Shown here piece by piece: positions 53,878 to 63,202 of a stretch of 64,000 nt of DNA. Made by a program: the position numbers and the translations under genes. The stretch lies in assembly GCF_017303375.1 (NCBI RefSeq), contig NZ_JAFKOH010000013.1:1-64000 (forward strand), in the 5' to 3' direction. The notes under the pieces were generated by a model, which saw nothing but the letters and a program-made list of their open reading frames with translations, did not search any database and was not told where the DNA came from. Numbering within the stretch: the stretch's first letter is position 1; each line of letters begins with the position of its first letter. This DNA is from Bacillus sp. NTK074B. Lineage in GTDB: Bacteria; Bacillota; Bacilli; Bacillales; Bacillaceae_B.

Positions 53878-54337
53878 ATTGACCCCAGGCTTTGGTGGGA
53901 CGGTCTTCCGGATAGCCGTGGGTCTGGCGGTAGGTTTTTCTTTCGGCTGTGAAGTCCCACCAGTTCTTGGTGCTATCCGGATGATTGGCGTGGTGGACGA
54001 CACATCTGAGGGAGTCTTCGACGCAAGGGTCCATCCAGACGCCATGTTTCTTTTCTAAATCGATGATCAGGTCCTCCCCCTTCTCATCTTTCATTTCTAC
54101 GAAAGTATAAAACCCCAGATCTTCCACAACATTGTGAGCCATATTGGGGCCGATGGATGGAATCTATTGAAAAACAGACATGGCGACTAAGTATCGCGCT
54201 CGCTCTAATGGGATGTCCAGTATTTCACCGAGATGTTCAGGTGAGAAGTCTAATATGTCTCTCAGCCGGACCTTCCCTTTACGCAGGTTCGATCTTTCCT
54301 TATCCGTGAGGGGTAATTTCGGACTCTTCCTATTCAT
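53876..54337 (-). pseudogene. Helix-hairpin-helix (Cdd1/pathogenicity-locus type) protein with in-frame amber codon
   Basis: One continuous frame of 153 sense positions from ATG 54337 (GGAGGAGA upstream) to 53876, broken only by TAG at codon 58 (54166-54164). Before it: LTDKERSNLRKGKVRLRDI; after it, in the same frame: IPSIGPNMAHNVVEDLGF (the helix-hairpin-helix) and WMDPCVEDSLRCVVHHANHP. The downstream ATG at 54142 has no ribosome site. A single nonsense change is the simplest reading. DNA-binding role inferred from the HhH; function unknown. Confidence 0.8.
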
Positions 54338-54348
54338 ATTGTCTCCTC

Positions 54349-56328
54349 CTACCCTTTAAAGGATTGCCGGCGTATAAATTGGAAATCTTCCACCGCCGGG
54401 GTGTTCGCTTTCTTCTTTACTAATGTAGGTTTCGCCTTGATTGGCTTGTTGTTCACAAGGACCCCGACCTTCGTTTGCTGGATCTCCTTCACACCCTGTA
54501 CGATGAGCTGCATGGCGATGATCGCAATCATGAAGGCGACTAACGGAGCAATGACAATCCAGTACTTGCCCGTCATAAGAGAGTTCTTCGTGGAGCTGAT
54601 CAACCCTGACCATTCAAACGTCCCTGATTTCGGTGGATCCGGCACAAGCCCTTCGGTTATAATCGTCCCTCCCAGGAAGAGATGGAATAATCCTAGATGG
54701 ACAAGAATGAGCAGCGTCTGGATAAACTGCTGCCCCCAAATGATAAAGAGCCTCGGGGCCAGGTGAGGGAAGAGATGCGTCCAGAGAAGGTGTTTATTGC
54801 TCCCTCCCAATAGCTTCGCTGAGAGGACAAAATCCTGTTTTCCTATTAGTTTCATCTCATTACCGATCAATACGGTCGTTAAAGGCAATACGAGAATCGT
54901 TAACACGACCGCTTCAAATACAAGTCGTTCAAATATCGAGTGGTCCCAGCCTAAAACAGGCAGCCCCCACAGGACCGGTCTTAAAAGGAGATAGGCGATA
55001 AGACTTAAAGGAAGGAAGTGTACGGAATCAACCATTCGATCCAGCCAGTTCTTCCTGCTTTCTTTTAAGTGAAAATGATAGGCAATACCAAGATAGAATC
55101 CTCCGATTACCCGTAAAGAAGCTACTATCAAGGCAAAAAGCAGGGTATATTTGGCTCCCACAATAAGCTGATCCAGGATACTATAACCAAAGAAGTCTGA
55201 TCCGAGGATCATGTCTCCAAATGGTTTATGGGGAGGGGCACTGATGATTCTGCCCTCGTCATTCTTCATGAATTGAATTTGTTTTATCGGCTCTTCTTTA
55301 AACGTTGAATACAGGAAACTGGCTGCAACCAGACCAAAAATCACGCTGAAGCCGACGGCAAACTTACCGTTATGCATATGCTGCCACCACAGCCTTCGGA
55401 TGGTCGAAAGGAAGCCCCATATCTTCCATTCTGTCCACTTTGTTTTATCTCTTTTATATTTCGTGTAATCTTCACTGCTCTCATGGTTGATCCATAGATA
55501 CACTCCCTGATACACCAGAAAAAATGGCGTGTAAATCATGATCAATGAGATGGCGATCACCATAGGTCTGAAATCCTGGATGATATAATACGTGATACCT
55601 TTCATATTGAAGATCGTTTCAATGATGAATAAACTCGACAGCATACCCCAGATGATAAGCTTTCCATGATAAAACAGGCTTGGGGAAATATTTTTCAGCA
55701 CATGGGAAAACAGAATCCTGCCTTTCGACATCCCCTTACTCTGAGCAAATTCAATGTGGGGCTTGAGCAGCTCTTCTTCCATAATAAAGAGCATGATCCG
55801 GAAGAATGAAATCATCGGAATGATGGATAACGTTACCATCGGGGCAAGGAAGACTTTTTCCTCGCCATATTCTGCAAAGTTCATCAGCTCCACTCCGAAA
55901 TATTTAAACACATAGACGATTAAAAGCTGGAGCATGAACGCGAACATCAAATCCGGCACAGTCTCTAACAGGTTCAGGCCTTTCTTCAGAACAGAAGTGA
56001 CAGACCGGGGTAAAAATACGGTGAAGATGGTGAGGATGAAGGCAAAGCCAAGCCCTATTCCCAACGCACCCCCTACAATCTGCAGGGAGTATACATATGG
56101 ATCCCACAGTATATCCAGAAAACTGACGGTGACCCCTTTGTACGAATAACTCCAATTGGCACCATCGAGGAAAATAAAGATAAACCTCACAAATTCCTCA
56201 AGATATCCTACAACGTTGTACAGCCCCCTCTCCCTGAATACTTCAGGTGCTATACTCACGGCTAAAATCCCAAACAGACCAAGAACATAATAGAATATCA
56301 GTTTAACCGGATAGATGAGAAATTTCAT
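54349..56328 (-). CDS. Fused double-permease of a peptide/nickel-type ABC importer
   Basis: About 659 aa. Two binding-protein-dependent permease domains in one chain: a DppB/OppB-like half (about 1-290) and a DppC/OppC-like half (about 320-620), separated by a charged linker, with a basic tail. DppB and DppC are normally separate proteins. No binding protein or ATPase gene is adjacent, so partners must be encoded elsewhere. ATG 56328 follows AAAGGGG by 9 nt; the open frame to 56379 is unlikely. Confidence 0.85.
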   Translation of the reverse strand: MKFLIYPVKLIFYYVLGLFGILAVSIAPEVFRERGLYNVVGYLEEFVRFIFIFLDGANWSYSYKGVTVSFLDILWDPYVYSLQIVGGALGIGLGFAFILTIFTVFLPRSVTSVLKKGLNLLETVPDLMFAFMLQLLIVYVFKYFGVELMNFAEYGEEKVFLAPMVTLSIIPMISFFRIMLFIMEEELLKPHIEFAQSKGMSKGRILFSHVLKNISPSLFYHGKLIIWGMLSSLFIIETIFNMKGITYYIIQDFRPMVIAISLIMIYTPFFLVYQGVYLWINHESSEDYTKYKRDKTKWTEWKIWGFLSTIRRLWWQHMHNGKFAVGFSVIFGLVAASFLYSTFKEEPIKQIQFMKNDEGRIISAPPHKPFGDMILGSDFFGYSILDQLIVGAKYTLLFALIVASLRVIGGFYLGIAYHFHLKESRKNWLDRMVDSVHFLPLSLIAYLLLRPVLWGLPVLGWDHSIFERLVFEAVVLTILVLPLTTVLIGNEMKLIGKQDFVLSAKLLGGSNKHLLWTHLFPHLAPRLFIIWGQQFIQTLLILVHLGLFHLFLGGTIITEGLVPDPPKSGTFEWSGLISSTKNSLMTGKYWIVIAPLVAFMIAIIAMQLIVQGVKEIQQTKVGVLVNNKPIKAKPTLVKKKANTPAVEDFQFIRRQSFKG

Positions 56329-56408
56329 AGTATGGATCCCCTTTTTCCTCAGTTTAATTGAAATGTAAATTTTTTTCAATTTTATTTCAAGTCTGACAAT
56401 TCCATAAC

Positions 56409-56433
56409 AAAAAAGGACTCCCTTAATAGAGAG
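56409..56433 (-). terminator. Terminator of the EAL gene
   Basis: GACTCTC / GGGAGTC stem on the minus strand followed by CTTTTTTG. Confidence 0.75.
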
Positions 56434-56444
56434 TCACTCTTCTG

Positions 56445-57155
56445 TTATGCCAACAGCCGGCTCGGCCTTCCTAAATAAAACCCCTGTCCGATGGTGATCC
56501 CGATTTCCTTGGCCACCTGCATATCCTGTTTCGTTTCGATGCCTTCCAATACAATCAGTGTATCATTTCCGTAAAATTGACTGAAGAAAGAAAGGAATCT
56601 CTGTTTCTTTTCATCCTGAGCCAAATTCATGGCAAAATAGCGGTCCAACTTGATGATTTCCGGTTCATACTCAATCGATTTCTTTATGGAGGATGTTCCT
56701 TGTCCGAAGTCATCAATGGCATACCAGATACCATATTGCTTCAATTCTTTCAATGACTCTTTTAATAATGGATTCTGCCACAACTCTTCTGCACTGGATT
56801 CATTAATCTCCAGTACAAGTCGTCCCTTTATGGCAGGAAAGCGGTTCATAAGATCTGAAAAATACGTGTGGAAACTCGGATGCAGAATCGTTGTGATATA
56901 AATATTGAGAAACAACTTACAGTGCTTGAGTCCATTATTCGAAAAACTTTCAAGGGCCTTAGAAATGGATAGGGTATCAAGCTTATACAGGATATTGGCT
57001 TTCATGGCCGATTGAAAGACACTTTCTGGATTCTCGTTGAACTTATTTCGTAACAGTCCCTCATAAGCATAGAGGGTTGGGTGTTCACCCATATCATATA
57101 ATGGCTGAAAATCGTGATAGATAAAGTCGTCTTGAAAAATAGTAAAGATGTTCAT
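56445..57155 (-). CDS. Stand-alone EAL-domain protein (c-di-GMP phosphodiesterase candidate)
   Basis: 236 aa, EAL domain only. The signature is EGL (Glu32) rather than EAL. Other catalytic positions are present: Asn84, Glu116, Asp148/Asp149 (IDDFGQG instead of DDFGTG), Lys169, Glu204 and Gln224, so hydrolysis of c-di-GMP is plausible. No sensor domain or signal peptide. A structured RNA lies 39 nt upstream. Confidence 0.88.
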   Translation of the reverse strand: MNIFTIFQDDFIYHDFQPLYDMGEHPTLYAYEGLLRNKFNENPESVFQSAMKANILYKLDTLSISKALESFSNNGLKHCKLFLNIYITTILHPSFHTYFSDLMNRFPAIKGRLVLEINESSAEELWQNPLLKESLKELKQYGIWYAIDDFGQGTSSIKKSIEYEPEIIKLDRYFAMNLAQDEKKQRFLSFFSQFYGNDTLIVLEGIETKQDMQVAKEIGITIGQGFYLGRPSRLLA

Positions 57156-57193
57156 AGGACCCCTATACTCTCTCTTTTATTTTTTCTATTCCA

Positions 57194-57333
57194 TAAAAAA
57201 ACCACACAAAAACGCATTCCCCGCGTTCGCATGTGGTCGGTTGCGCTACTGGCTCCCCTAAATGTAAGCGCCCATCTATCATTTAGGTTCACAGCCCCCC
57301 AGTCGAAATGTCCGTTTATGAAGGCGTTCATAA
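57194..57333 (-). ncRNA. Candidate structured RNA of about 140 nt, unidentified
   Basis: On the minus strand: a 7-bp hairpin TTATGAA-CGCC-TTCATAA at the 5' end (57333-57316), a long arm with CCTAAATG/CATTTAGG inside GGCT/AGCC, and a 3' terminator stem of about 15 pairs (ACCACATGCGAACGC region, 57237-57201) with seven T. An extended -10 TGGTATATT (57346-57338) is placed to start it. It does not match any RNA family I know. Its terminator separates it from the EAL gene, so it may be a free sRNA or a leader switch. Confidence 0.6.
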
Positions 57334-57337
57334 GAAA

Positions 57338-57346
57338 AATATACCA
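57338..57346 (-). promoter_or_regulatory. Extended -10 promoter of the candidate RNA
   Basis: TGGTATATT on the minus strand; no good -35 hexamer is visible at the usual distance, which fits an extended -10 promoter. Confidence 0.5.
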
Positions 57347-57408
57347 CAAACTAGTACTTTTGGGGTGTGTTTTACTACAAATTATTTGAAAATTCATAAA
57401 GAAAGTGT

Positions 57409-57993
57409 TTATTTCGACACATAAGGGTTGTCACTGATCCAAAAACGCCATGGATAATCCTTCGCCTCTCCTGAGTTATCAATCCCTATTCGTTTTCCAG
57501 ACGAAATGTTGTCGGGGAAAAATCCTTTGGTGATCATGAGCGGCGGCTCACTGAAACGGCCTCCATAATCCTCCATCGTGATGCCTAACGCTTTCGTCAG
57601 TTTTCCTGGTCCATTTGTCCAATTCTTCTTCACATGACCGGGTCTCCTCCCTGCCATCAGATCCTCTCCTTCAAGAGGCTCAACCGCTCTAATGAGGATT
57701 GCTTCAGGCTTCTCCTTTTCCCCGCTCACAACATTCACCAGACAATGAGTGTGCATCACATATGTATAAATCCGGCCTGCTTCATGGAACATCACTTCAG
57801 TCCTTTTCGTACGCCTGTTTCCATAACTGTGAGCAGCCCTGTCTTCCGGTCCAAGGTAGGCTTCTGTCTCTACAATGTATCCTGAAGCGATGCCCTCCTC
57901 CGTCTCTTTCACTAACACGCAGCCGAGAAGGGACTTGGCGAGTTCCAACGTAGGCTGCGTATAGAAGGATGGAGGCATAGGTGTGTCTTTCAT
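57409..57993 (-). CDS. 3-methyladenine DNA glycosylase (AAG family)
   Basis: 194 aa AAG/MPG-type glycosylase: SLLGCVLVKETEEG, ETEAYLGPEDRAAHS with the catalytic Glu, YTYVMHTHCLVNVVSG and NGPGKLTKALGI. Removes alkylated purines (base excision repair). AAGGAAGTG precedes the ATG. Confidence 0.94.
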   Translation of the reverse strand: MKDTPMPPSFYTQPTLELAKSLLGCVLVKETEEGIASGYIVETEAYLGPEDRAAHSYGNRRTKRTEVMFHEAGRIYTYVMHTHCLVNVVSGEKEKPEAILIRAVEPLEGEDLMAGRRPGHVKKNWTNGPGKLTKALGITMEDYGGRFSEPPLMITKGFFPDNISSGKRIGIDNSGEAKDYPWRFWISDNPYVSK

Positions 57994-58215
57994 GGTTTCA
58001 CTTCCTTCATAGATTTATACTCTTTATGTACCCGATCCTTACCAAATATACTCCACGATAGGATTAGTCTCCACACCGGATTCAGAGTCACGCCGAATAA
58101 CTGACTCCGCCTCTGGTCTGATTCAAAAATAATCCCATGGCTCATTGTGAGGATCTTCCATCTAGATTAAAATAATACTATAAAATGGTAAAACAAACCA
58201 AAGTGAGGGATTGAA

Positions 58216-59079
58216 ATGAAAAACGCGTTTGCCGTATTGATTGCGCTTCTTGCACTCGGAACGCTTTATGTCATTCTGAATGACAATACGTCCATATTTG
58301 CCAATGAAAGCCAGTCCGGGGATCGAATCGAAGTCACAAATAAAATCATGAATATCGATCTTGACTTGGAAAGCAGTGACACGGACATATTATCCACAGA
58401 TAAGAATGAAGTGAAGGTCGAGATTGAAGGTAAAGGAACAATGGCATTGGCTCAGAATGGAGACACCATTCATGTAACCGTGAAACATAAATGGTATGAA
58501 TGGATAGGTTTCAATCGAAAATCAAATGTAACGGTCTATGTTCCAAAAGACTACGACCGGAGCATGGAGATCGATATAGGGTCAGGGAATTTCGTGATGG
58601 CAGGGAAATCCGACTCAGCGAAATGGAAGCTTGATGAACTGTCCCTTAATATGGGATCAGGAGACATGGAAATAAGCAATATCGAAACAAATGTATTCGA
58701 GCATGACGGTTCGTCCGGTGATCTCGTCGTCAACGGACTCACCACTAAGGATGGCAAGGTGGAGATCAGCTCCGGGGATGTAGAATTATCGAACTATGAA
58801 GGTCCCCTGGCTGGAGACTTGTCCTCAGGTGAATTATCGGTCAGCATGGACTCTTTAAAAGGAGATTTGAATTTCAATGTCAGTTCCGGTGGCGTGAATC
58901 TCGATTTACCGGATGACGCCAGCTTTAAACTGAACGGCGAAGCAAGCAGCGGTGATATCTCCTGCAATCTTCCATTAAAGGATCAGAAAATAGAGGATGG
59001 AGATATTTCAGGAGTTTCGGGCTCTGGTAAGTATACAATTGATGTTTCTGTATCGAGTGGCAATGTGGATATTTATTAA
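58216..59079 (+). CDS. DUF4097 beta-helix-like surface protein
   Basis: 287 aa: N-terminal hydrophobic segment (AFAVLIALLALGTLYVIL) serving as signal or anchor, then imperfect repeats of about 20 residues with SSGD/GSGD turns (IGSGNF, GSGDMEIS, SSGDVELS, SSGELSVS, SSGGVNLD, SSGDISC, SSGNVDI). Typical DUF4097, predicted right-handed beta structure. Function unknown; family members accompany envelope-stress regulators elsewhere. Confidence 0.85.
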   Translation: MKNAFAVLIALLALGTLYVILNDNTSIFANESQSGDRIEVTNKIMNIDLDLESSDTDILSTDKNEVKVEIEGKGTMALAQNGDTIHVTVKHKWYEWIGFNRKSNVTVYVPKDYDRSMEIDIGSGNFVMAGKSDSAKWKLDELSLNMGSGDMEISNIETNVFEHDGSSGDLVVNGLTTKDGKVEISSGDVELSNYEGPLAGDLSSGELSVSMDSLKGDLNFNVSSGGVNLDLPDDASFKLNGEASSGDISCNLPLKDQKIEDGDISGVSGSGKYTIDVSVSSGNVDIY

Positions 59080-59081
59080 GG

Positions 59082-59116
59082 AAAAGGGTGAAGCGGAAAC
59101 CGCTTTACCCTTTTTT
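59082..59116. terminator. Bidirectional terminator
   Basis: AAAAGGGTGAAGCG / CGCTTTACCCTTTT stem between convergent genes, T-rich on both strands; it overlaps the FUSC stop region. Confidence 0.9.
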
Positions 59117-61288
59117 CACTTCTGCACCTAATTCTTCCCCCAGAGCGACGATGGATTGATTGATCCTCCACACATAGTAGAAATGATGAATAAGGTCCAC
59201 CTGTGATTTTCGCCAGCTCGGAGCTTGGGTTTCGATTCTTTGCCGCTCCGGGCTTAGATCCCACATGACAGGTGAGCTTTCCTTATCCTTAACCAGTTGG
59301 CGAAGCGTTTCAATATTATGGGACATTTTCTCTTCCGTTTCTTTAAACGCACTGCTGAGCTCTTCAGAAACATTTGCCGCTACCTTCCGGTGGGAGGAGG
59401 CAAGCAGGTGTTTTGCGTAATAATTAACGGCCGTGGCCACCGTGATCCACCGCCCTGCTCCTGACCTCGTCATGGCCCCCGGTCTTTGCAGAAGAGACTG
59501 TGCCTCATCCTTGATCCCCTGGAGCTTCTGGTCCAGATTAAACGCCTGGTCTGTTAACGGTTGATCTTCCGTTTTAATAAAGGAATGGATATAAGATGAC
59601 ATATAACCTTGAAGTTCCCCAAAGAAATCATCAAAGCTATCTGCCACTTTGTCTTTCGTCTTCTTTGGCAACACAAATGCCGATACGCCAAGGGCAATTA
59701 CAGCTCCGGCAATCGTATCTATGACACGTGCCCCCATGAGCTGAATACTGATCCCACCCAGGAGGAGATCATACATAAAGGCGATGAGCATCGTAATGAA
59801 AAGGCTCATTAGGGTGTAGGAAACAGGGAAAAGGTAAAAAGCAAGAAACAGGACCGCAAACAGAAGAACAACCTCCAACTGCGAATTTCCGGATACAAAA
59901 TTGGCTGCTCCGAATCCGATAATGGCCCCGATCACCGTTCCAATCGATCGTTGGAATGCTTTCATATACGTTCTGCCTACCGACTCTGTACCAATCTGAA
60001 TAATAAAGGTTGTTAACAGGACCCAGTACGGCTGTGCCGGTGCAATCAGCTCCCCGACAATGATTGCAAGCGTTCCCGCTACCAAGGCTTGTATCGCTTT
60101 ACGTGTCGAAGGTTTTAAACTCTTAGTCTCTTCAGACTCATCTTCTTTTTCCTCTTCTTCCGGATCAACGTCGTTCTCTACAGTCGTCTCCTTATACTCC
60201 GAGACTTTCAATGACTCCTGAATCGTGATGGCCGCTTCTAAGACATGATTGGCAATGGATTCGATCCGTCTTAGCAGGTATATCCACCCATCTGGCTTTT
60301 TCTCCTGATTCAAGACCTCGGACAACACCAGCCGTAGGGCCTGGATAGCCTTTTCAGCCTCTTCAAGTGAACGGGGATCATAATCCTGAGCCAGTACCTC
60401 GGCGTCACGCAGTGAACGCAGCACCCATACAAGCAGTCGCCTCAGCTCCATGACCTCCAGCGCTTCCATATCCTTCAGCTTTTTCAACGAATCAGTGAGC
60501 GTTTGAATGAGCATTTCTGTATCAAACACATATAACCGAAGTTGTGATGCCTCGATTCCCGGCCAAAGCTTTTTTAAATCATTCTCATTTATATCTCCCG
60601 CTACGCTTCTTGCATACTCGTTCAACCTTCTTACGTTTCGGTCCAACTGCTTCCTTCGTTTACTGCTCGTATCGGGATCCTCAATCAACTTCATCAATAT
60701 GGTGAACGTCAAATTAGATTGAATATGAAACGACCGCATGCTTCTTCGTAACATATGGACAGAGTCCTTAAAGATAATGAAGTTATATAGGTACGCAAAC
60801 ACAACTCCTATGGCTATTCCAAGGTAGAACCACTCAAGATGCTTCACATCCAACTGCAGAATCGATGACATATAGGTAGACATAAATCCTGCCATCCCCA
60901 TGGAAAAATAGCGGATGGCAAAACGTGAAAAGTAAAATGCGCTAAATATAGCCGCCACTAATAAAGCATTCACCACAAGACTGTAATGCGCAAACGCGGA
61001 ACCCAGTGTAATCCCGGTTGCAACCGCGATACCAACCAAGAGGGTCGTTACCTTCTTTTTGCCTGTCGTATCATCCATGACCACGAATATACCAAGCATT
61101 CCTACCATTCCAGACACAATGGCCGGAGTGATGGATGGATGGTCGAATTGCTTTAATAAAAACAGCATGGAAAACACAGCCGATATCAAACTGATCGTTG
61201 CTTTACCCGCCTGCTGAAATCTTTTTCTGCCGGGGTCGGACGCTAAAATCCTCCCCAGCCATATATGCTGTCTATGTAAATGCTTCAT
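59105..61288 (-). CDS. FUSC-family inner-membrane protein (YccS/AaeB-like)
   Basis: 727 aa: two blocks of about six membrane helices (about 25-175 and 395-545), each followed by a long cytoplasmic helical region. An acidic stretch (DPEEEEKEDESEETK) links the halves. Similar to fusaric acid/aromatic acid exporters; cargo unknown. A promoter and a terminator lie in its leader. Confidence 0.87.
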   Translation of the reverse strand: MKHLHRQHIWLGRILASDPGRKRFQQAGKATISLISAVFSMLFLLKQFDHPSITPAIVSGMVGMLGIFVVMDDTTGKKKVTTLLVGIAVATGITLGSAFAHYSLVVNALLVAAIFSAFYFSRFAIRYFSMGMAGFMSTYMSSILQLDVKHLEWFYLGIAIGVVFAYLYNFIIFKDSVHMLRRSMRSFHIQSNLTFTILMKLIEDPDTSSKRRKQLDRNVRRLNEYARSVAGDINENDLKKLWPGIEASQLRLYVFDTEMLIQTLTDSLKKLKDMEALEVMELRRLLVWVLRSLRDAEVLAQDYDPRSLEEAEKAIQALRLVLSEVLNQEKKPDGWIYLLRRIESIANHVLEAAITIQESLKVSEYKETTVENDVDPEEEEKEDESEETKSLKPSTRKAIQALVAGTLAIIVGELIAPAQPYWVLLTTFIIQIGTESVGRTYMKAFQRSIGTVIGAIIGFGAANFVSGNSQLEVVLLFAVLFLAFYLFPVSYTLMSLFITMLIAFMYDLLLGGISIQLMGARVIDTIAGAVIALGVSAFVLPKKTKDKVADSFDDFFGELQGYMSSYIHSFIKTEDQPLTDQAFNLDQKLQGIKDEAQSLLQRPGAMTRSGAGRWITVATAVNYYAKHLLASSHRKVAANVSEELSSAFKETEEKMSHNIETLRQLVKDKESSPVMWDLSPERQRIETQAPSWRKSQVDLIHHFYYVWRINQSIVALGEELGAEVKKG

Positions 61289-61349
61289 GTCTCATCATAC
61301 CCTTACCTACGCACCGTATTTCATTCTCTTTTATCGTACCCCTTCCAAT

Positions 61350-61386
61350 AAAAAAGTAACCTGGACTGCGGTGAGCAGCAGGTTAC
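61350..61386 (-). terminator. Leader terminator (possible attenuator) of the FUSC gene
   Basis: GTAACCTG/CAGGTTAC stem on the minus strand with an inner CTGCTC...GCAGTCC, followed by TTTTTT. It stands about 60 nt before the FUSC start and about 40 nt after the promoter start point, so it interrupts the leader of that gene. Confidence 0.75.
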
Positions 61387-61429
61387 CCTTATTTGCCGGT
61401 GCACGAAGAGAACGGAATCTATTTGTATG

Positions 61430-61458
61430 ATTATAAGGGTTTTATGTAAGAGGGTAAA
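61430..61458 (-). promoter_or_regulatory. Sigma-A promoter of the FUSC gene
   Basis: Minus strand TTTACC (61458-61453), 17-nt spacer, TATAAT (61435-61430). Confidence 0.8.
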
Positions 61459-61643
61459 GAAAAGTGCTTCGCAAACTCTTTCTAGGTCAATACACATACC
61501 TCTTCCTTACAAATCACGTACCATTTCCAAAAATAAGGAAAATAGTATCAAGGGAATACGCTCCTCTTTCCAGAATCCTTTAAGTATTAAGGACGTTCCC
61601 AGAAAATGTATGATGGATCGTTCAACTTATAGGAGGGTTCAAT

Positions 61644-63149
61644 ATGAAGATCAAGCGTATGACACAACGAATGTCAATGGTAGCCATCGCACTTCTATGT
61701 GCAACCGGGTTTGCTTTACCGGCTTCTGCAAGTGAAAATGATATCTTGAAACAGGATCCAAAAGGGGCTTATGTCCCATCGGGAATGCCTGACCTCTCAA
61801 AGCTTCACGACAAGCCATTTAACATGAACGGGAAGAAGAAGAACGAGCATGCTCTTGGACCTGCTGCTCCTTCCTATACCATCGATGTTGACTACAACTC
61901 TACCACTCATAAAGCGGAAGGCACCCTGGAAGTCACGTTCAAGAATAATATTAAAAACAACTTAAGCGAATTATATTTTAATTTATGGGGAAATGCCGAT
62001 GTCTTCAAAGAAAACGGAGGTGGCATGGAAGTATCCGATATTAAAGTGGATGGTAAAGAGGCAACATCTGAAGTGAATGCTACCGCATTACATATCAAGG
62101 AGCTTTCATTAAGCAAAAATAAAAAAGCCACCGTCAGCATGCATTTCAAAGTAAGCCTGCCGGAACAACAGGACCGGTTCGGATGGTACGGCGACACGGT
62201 TTCCATGGGGAACTGGTTCCCGATCCTGGCCGTTTATGATGACGAAGGATGGAATGTAGATCCATACTATCCCTATGGGGAATCCTTCTACTCTTTATCA
62301 GGGAAATTTGACGTAACCGTTACAACCGACAAAAATCAGGTAATTGCGGCTACTGGAGAAGAAGTCGGGAAAGCTGAGATTTCAGGAGATAAAGCCACCC
62401 ACCGCTATAAAGCCAAGGATGTCCGTGATTTTGCCCTGGAAATGAATCCGAATTACCGTGTGATCTCTACTGAAGTCAATAATATCAAAGTGAATGTCTA
62501 TTATTCTGAAGAGCATTCCAAATATGCTGCCGCCCTCCTCGAATCCGGAGAAGAAAGCATCAGGCTCTTCAGTGAGAAATTCGGCAAATACCCTTGGCCA
62601 GAACTCGACATCGTCACGATGGAAGGCTGGTTCGGCGGGATGGAATATCCACAGCTTGTCATGATCAGTCTAGCAGGGGACCGTCCACTTGATTGGGCCA
62701 AGTCCGTCAACGCCCACGAAATCGGACATCAATGGTTCTACGGCATCATAGGAAATAATGAGTATGACGAGCCATGGCTCGACGAATCGTTTGCCAGTTT
62801 CGCTGCCGCTTTATATGATGGGGAACTTGATTCACTACAAGTAGACCCCGTTGAAGAATCATACTATCACCTTTCTAGCCAGATTTCCGATTTCACCGCA
62901 CGAGCCGATGAAGGAGGAATTGGTGCTTATTATTATATGATCTATAATTATGGATCCAGCACGGTGAATGATCTAAGAGAACTGCTTGGAGACGATGCAT
63001 TTTATTCCGCCATGCAAGCCTATTTCAAGCAGCAGAAATTCGGTATTTCCACCACAAGGGATTTTATCGCTTCCATGGAAAAATCAACGGGTAGGGATTT
63101 GATGCCATTCTTCAGGGATCATCGGGTGCTGCTTTCAGACCAGGAATAA
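61644..63149 (+). CDS. Secreted M1-family metallopeptidase
   Basis: 501 aa: signal peptide (MVAIALLCATGFALPASASE), N-terminal beta domain, substrate segment GWFGGMEYPQLV in place of GAMEN, zinc site HEIGHQWFYG with the distal Glu in WLDESFAS, and a short C-terminal helical domain. Shorter than classical aminopeptidase N; likely an extracellular aminopeptidase. AGGAGGG precedes the ATG. Confidence 0.92.
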   Translation: MKIKRMTQRMSMVAIALLCATGFALPASASENDILKQDPKGAYVPSGMPDLSKLHDKPFNMNGKKKNEHALGPAAPSYTIDVDYNSTTHKAEGTLEVTFKNNIKNNLSELYFNLWGNADVFKENGGGMEVSDIKVDGKEATSEVNATALHIKELSLSKNKKATVSMHFKVSLPEQQDRFGWYGDTVSMGNWFPILAVYDDEGWNVDPYYPYGESFYSLSGKFDVTVTTDKNQVIAATGEEVGKAEISGDKATHRYKAKDVRDFALEMNPNYRVISTEVNNIKVNVYYSEEHSKYAAALLESGEESIRLFSEKFGKYPWPELDIVTMEGWFGGMEYPQLVMISLAGDRPLDWAKSVNAHEIGHQWFYGIIGNNEYDEPWLDESFASFAAALYDGELDSLQVDPVEESYYHLSSQISDFTARADEGGIGAYYYMIYNYGSSTVNDLRELLGDDAFYSAMQAYFKQQKFGISTTRDFIASMEKSTGRDLMPFFRDHRVLLSDQE

Positions 63150-63151
63150 AG

Positions 63152-63190
63152 AAAAAAACCGGCCAGCCCTTAAGGGCTGACCGGTTTTCT
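63152..63190. terminator. Bidirectional terminator
   Basis: AAAACCGGCCAGCCCTT/AAGGGCTGACCGGTTTT stem (one mismatch) between convergent M1 peptidase and glmS. Confidence 0.93.
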
Positions 63191-63202
63191 ATTATTCAAT
63201 TC

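Noticed and set aside
53746..54045. 99-residue minus-strand frame rich in Pro/Arg/Thr
   Set aside because: Out of frame with the helix-hairpin-helix gene and passing through the nested hairpin; a shadow frame.
57194..57333. 6S RNA, tmRNA, SRP RNA or a c-di-GMP riboswitch
   Set aside because: None of the conserved sequence blocks of these RNAs could be found; left as unidentified structured RNA.
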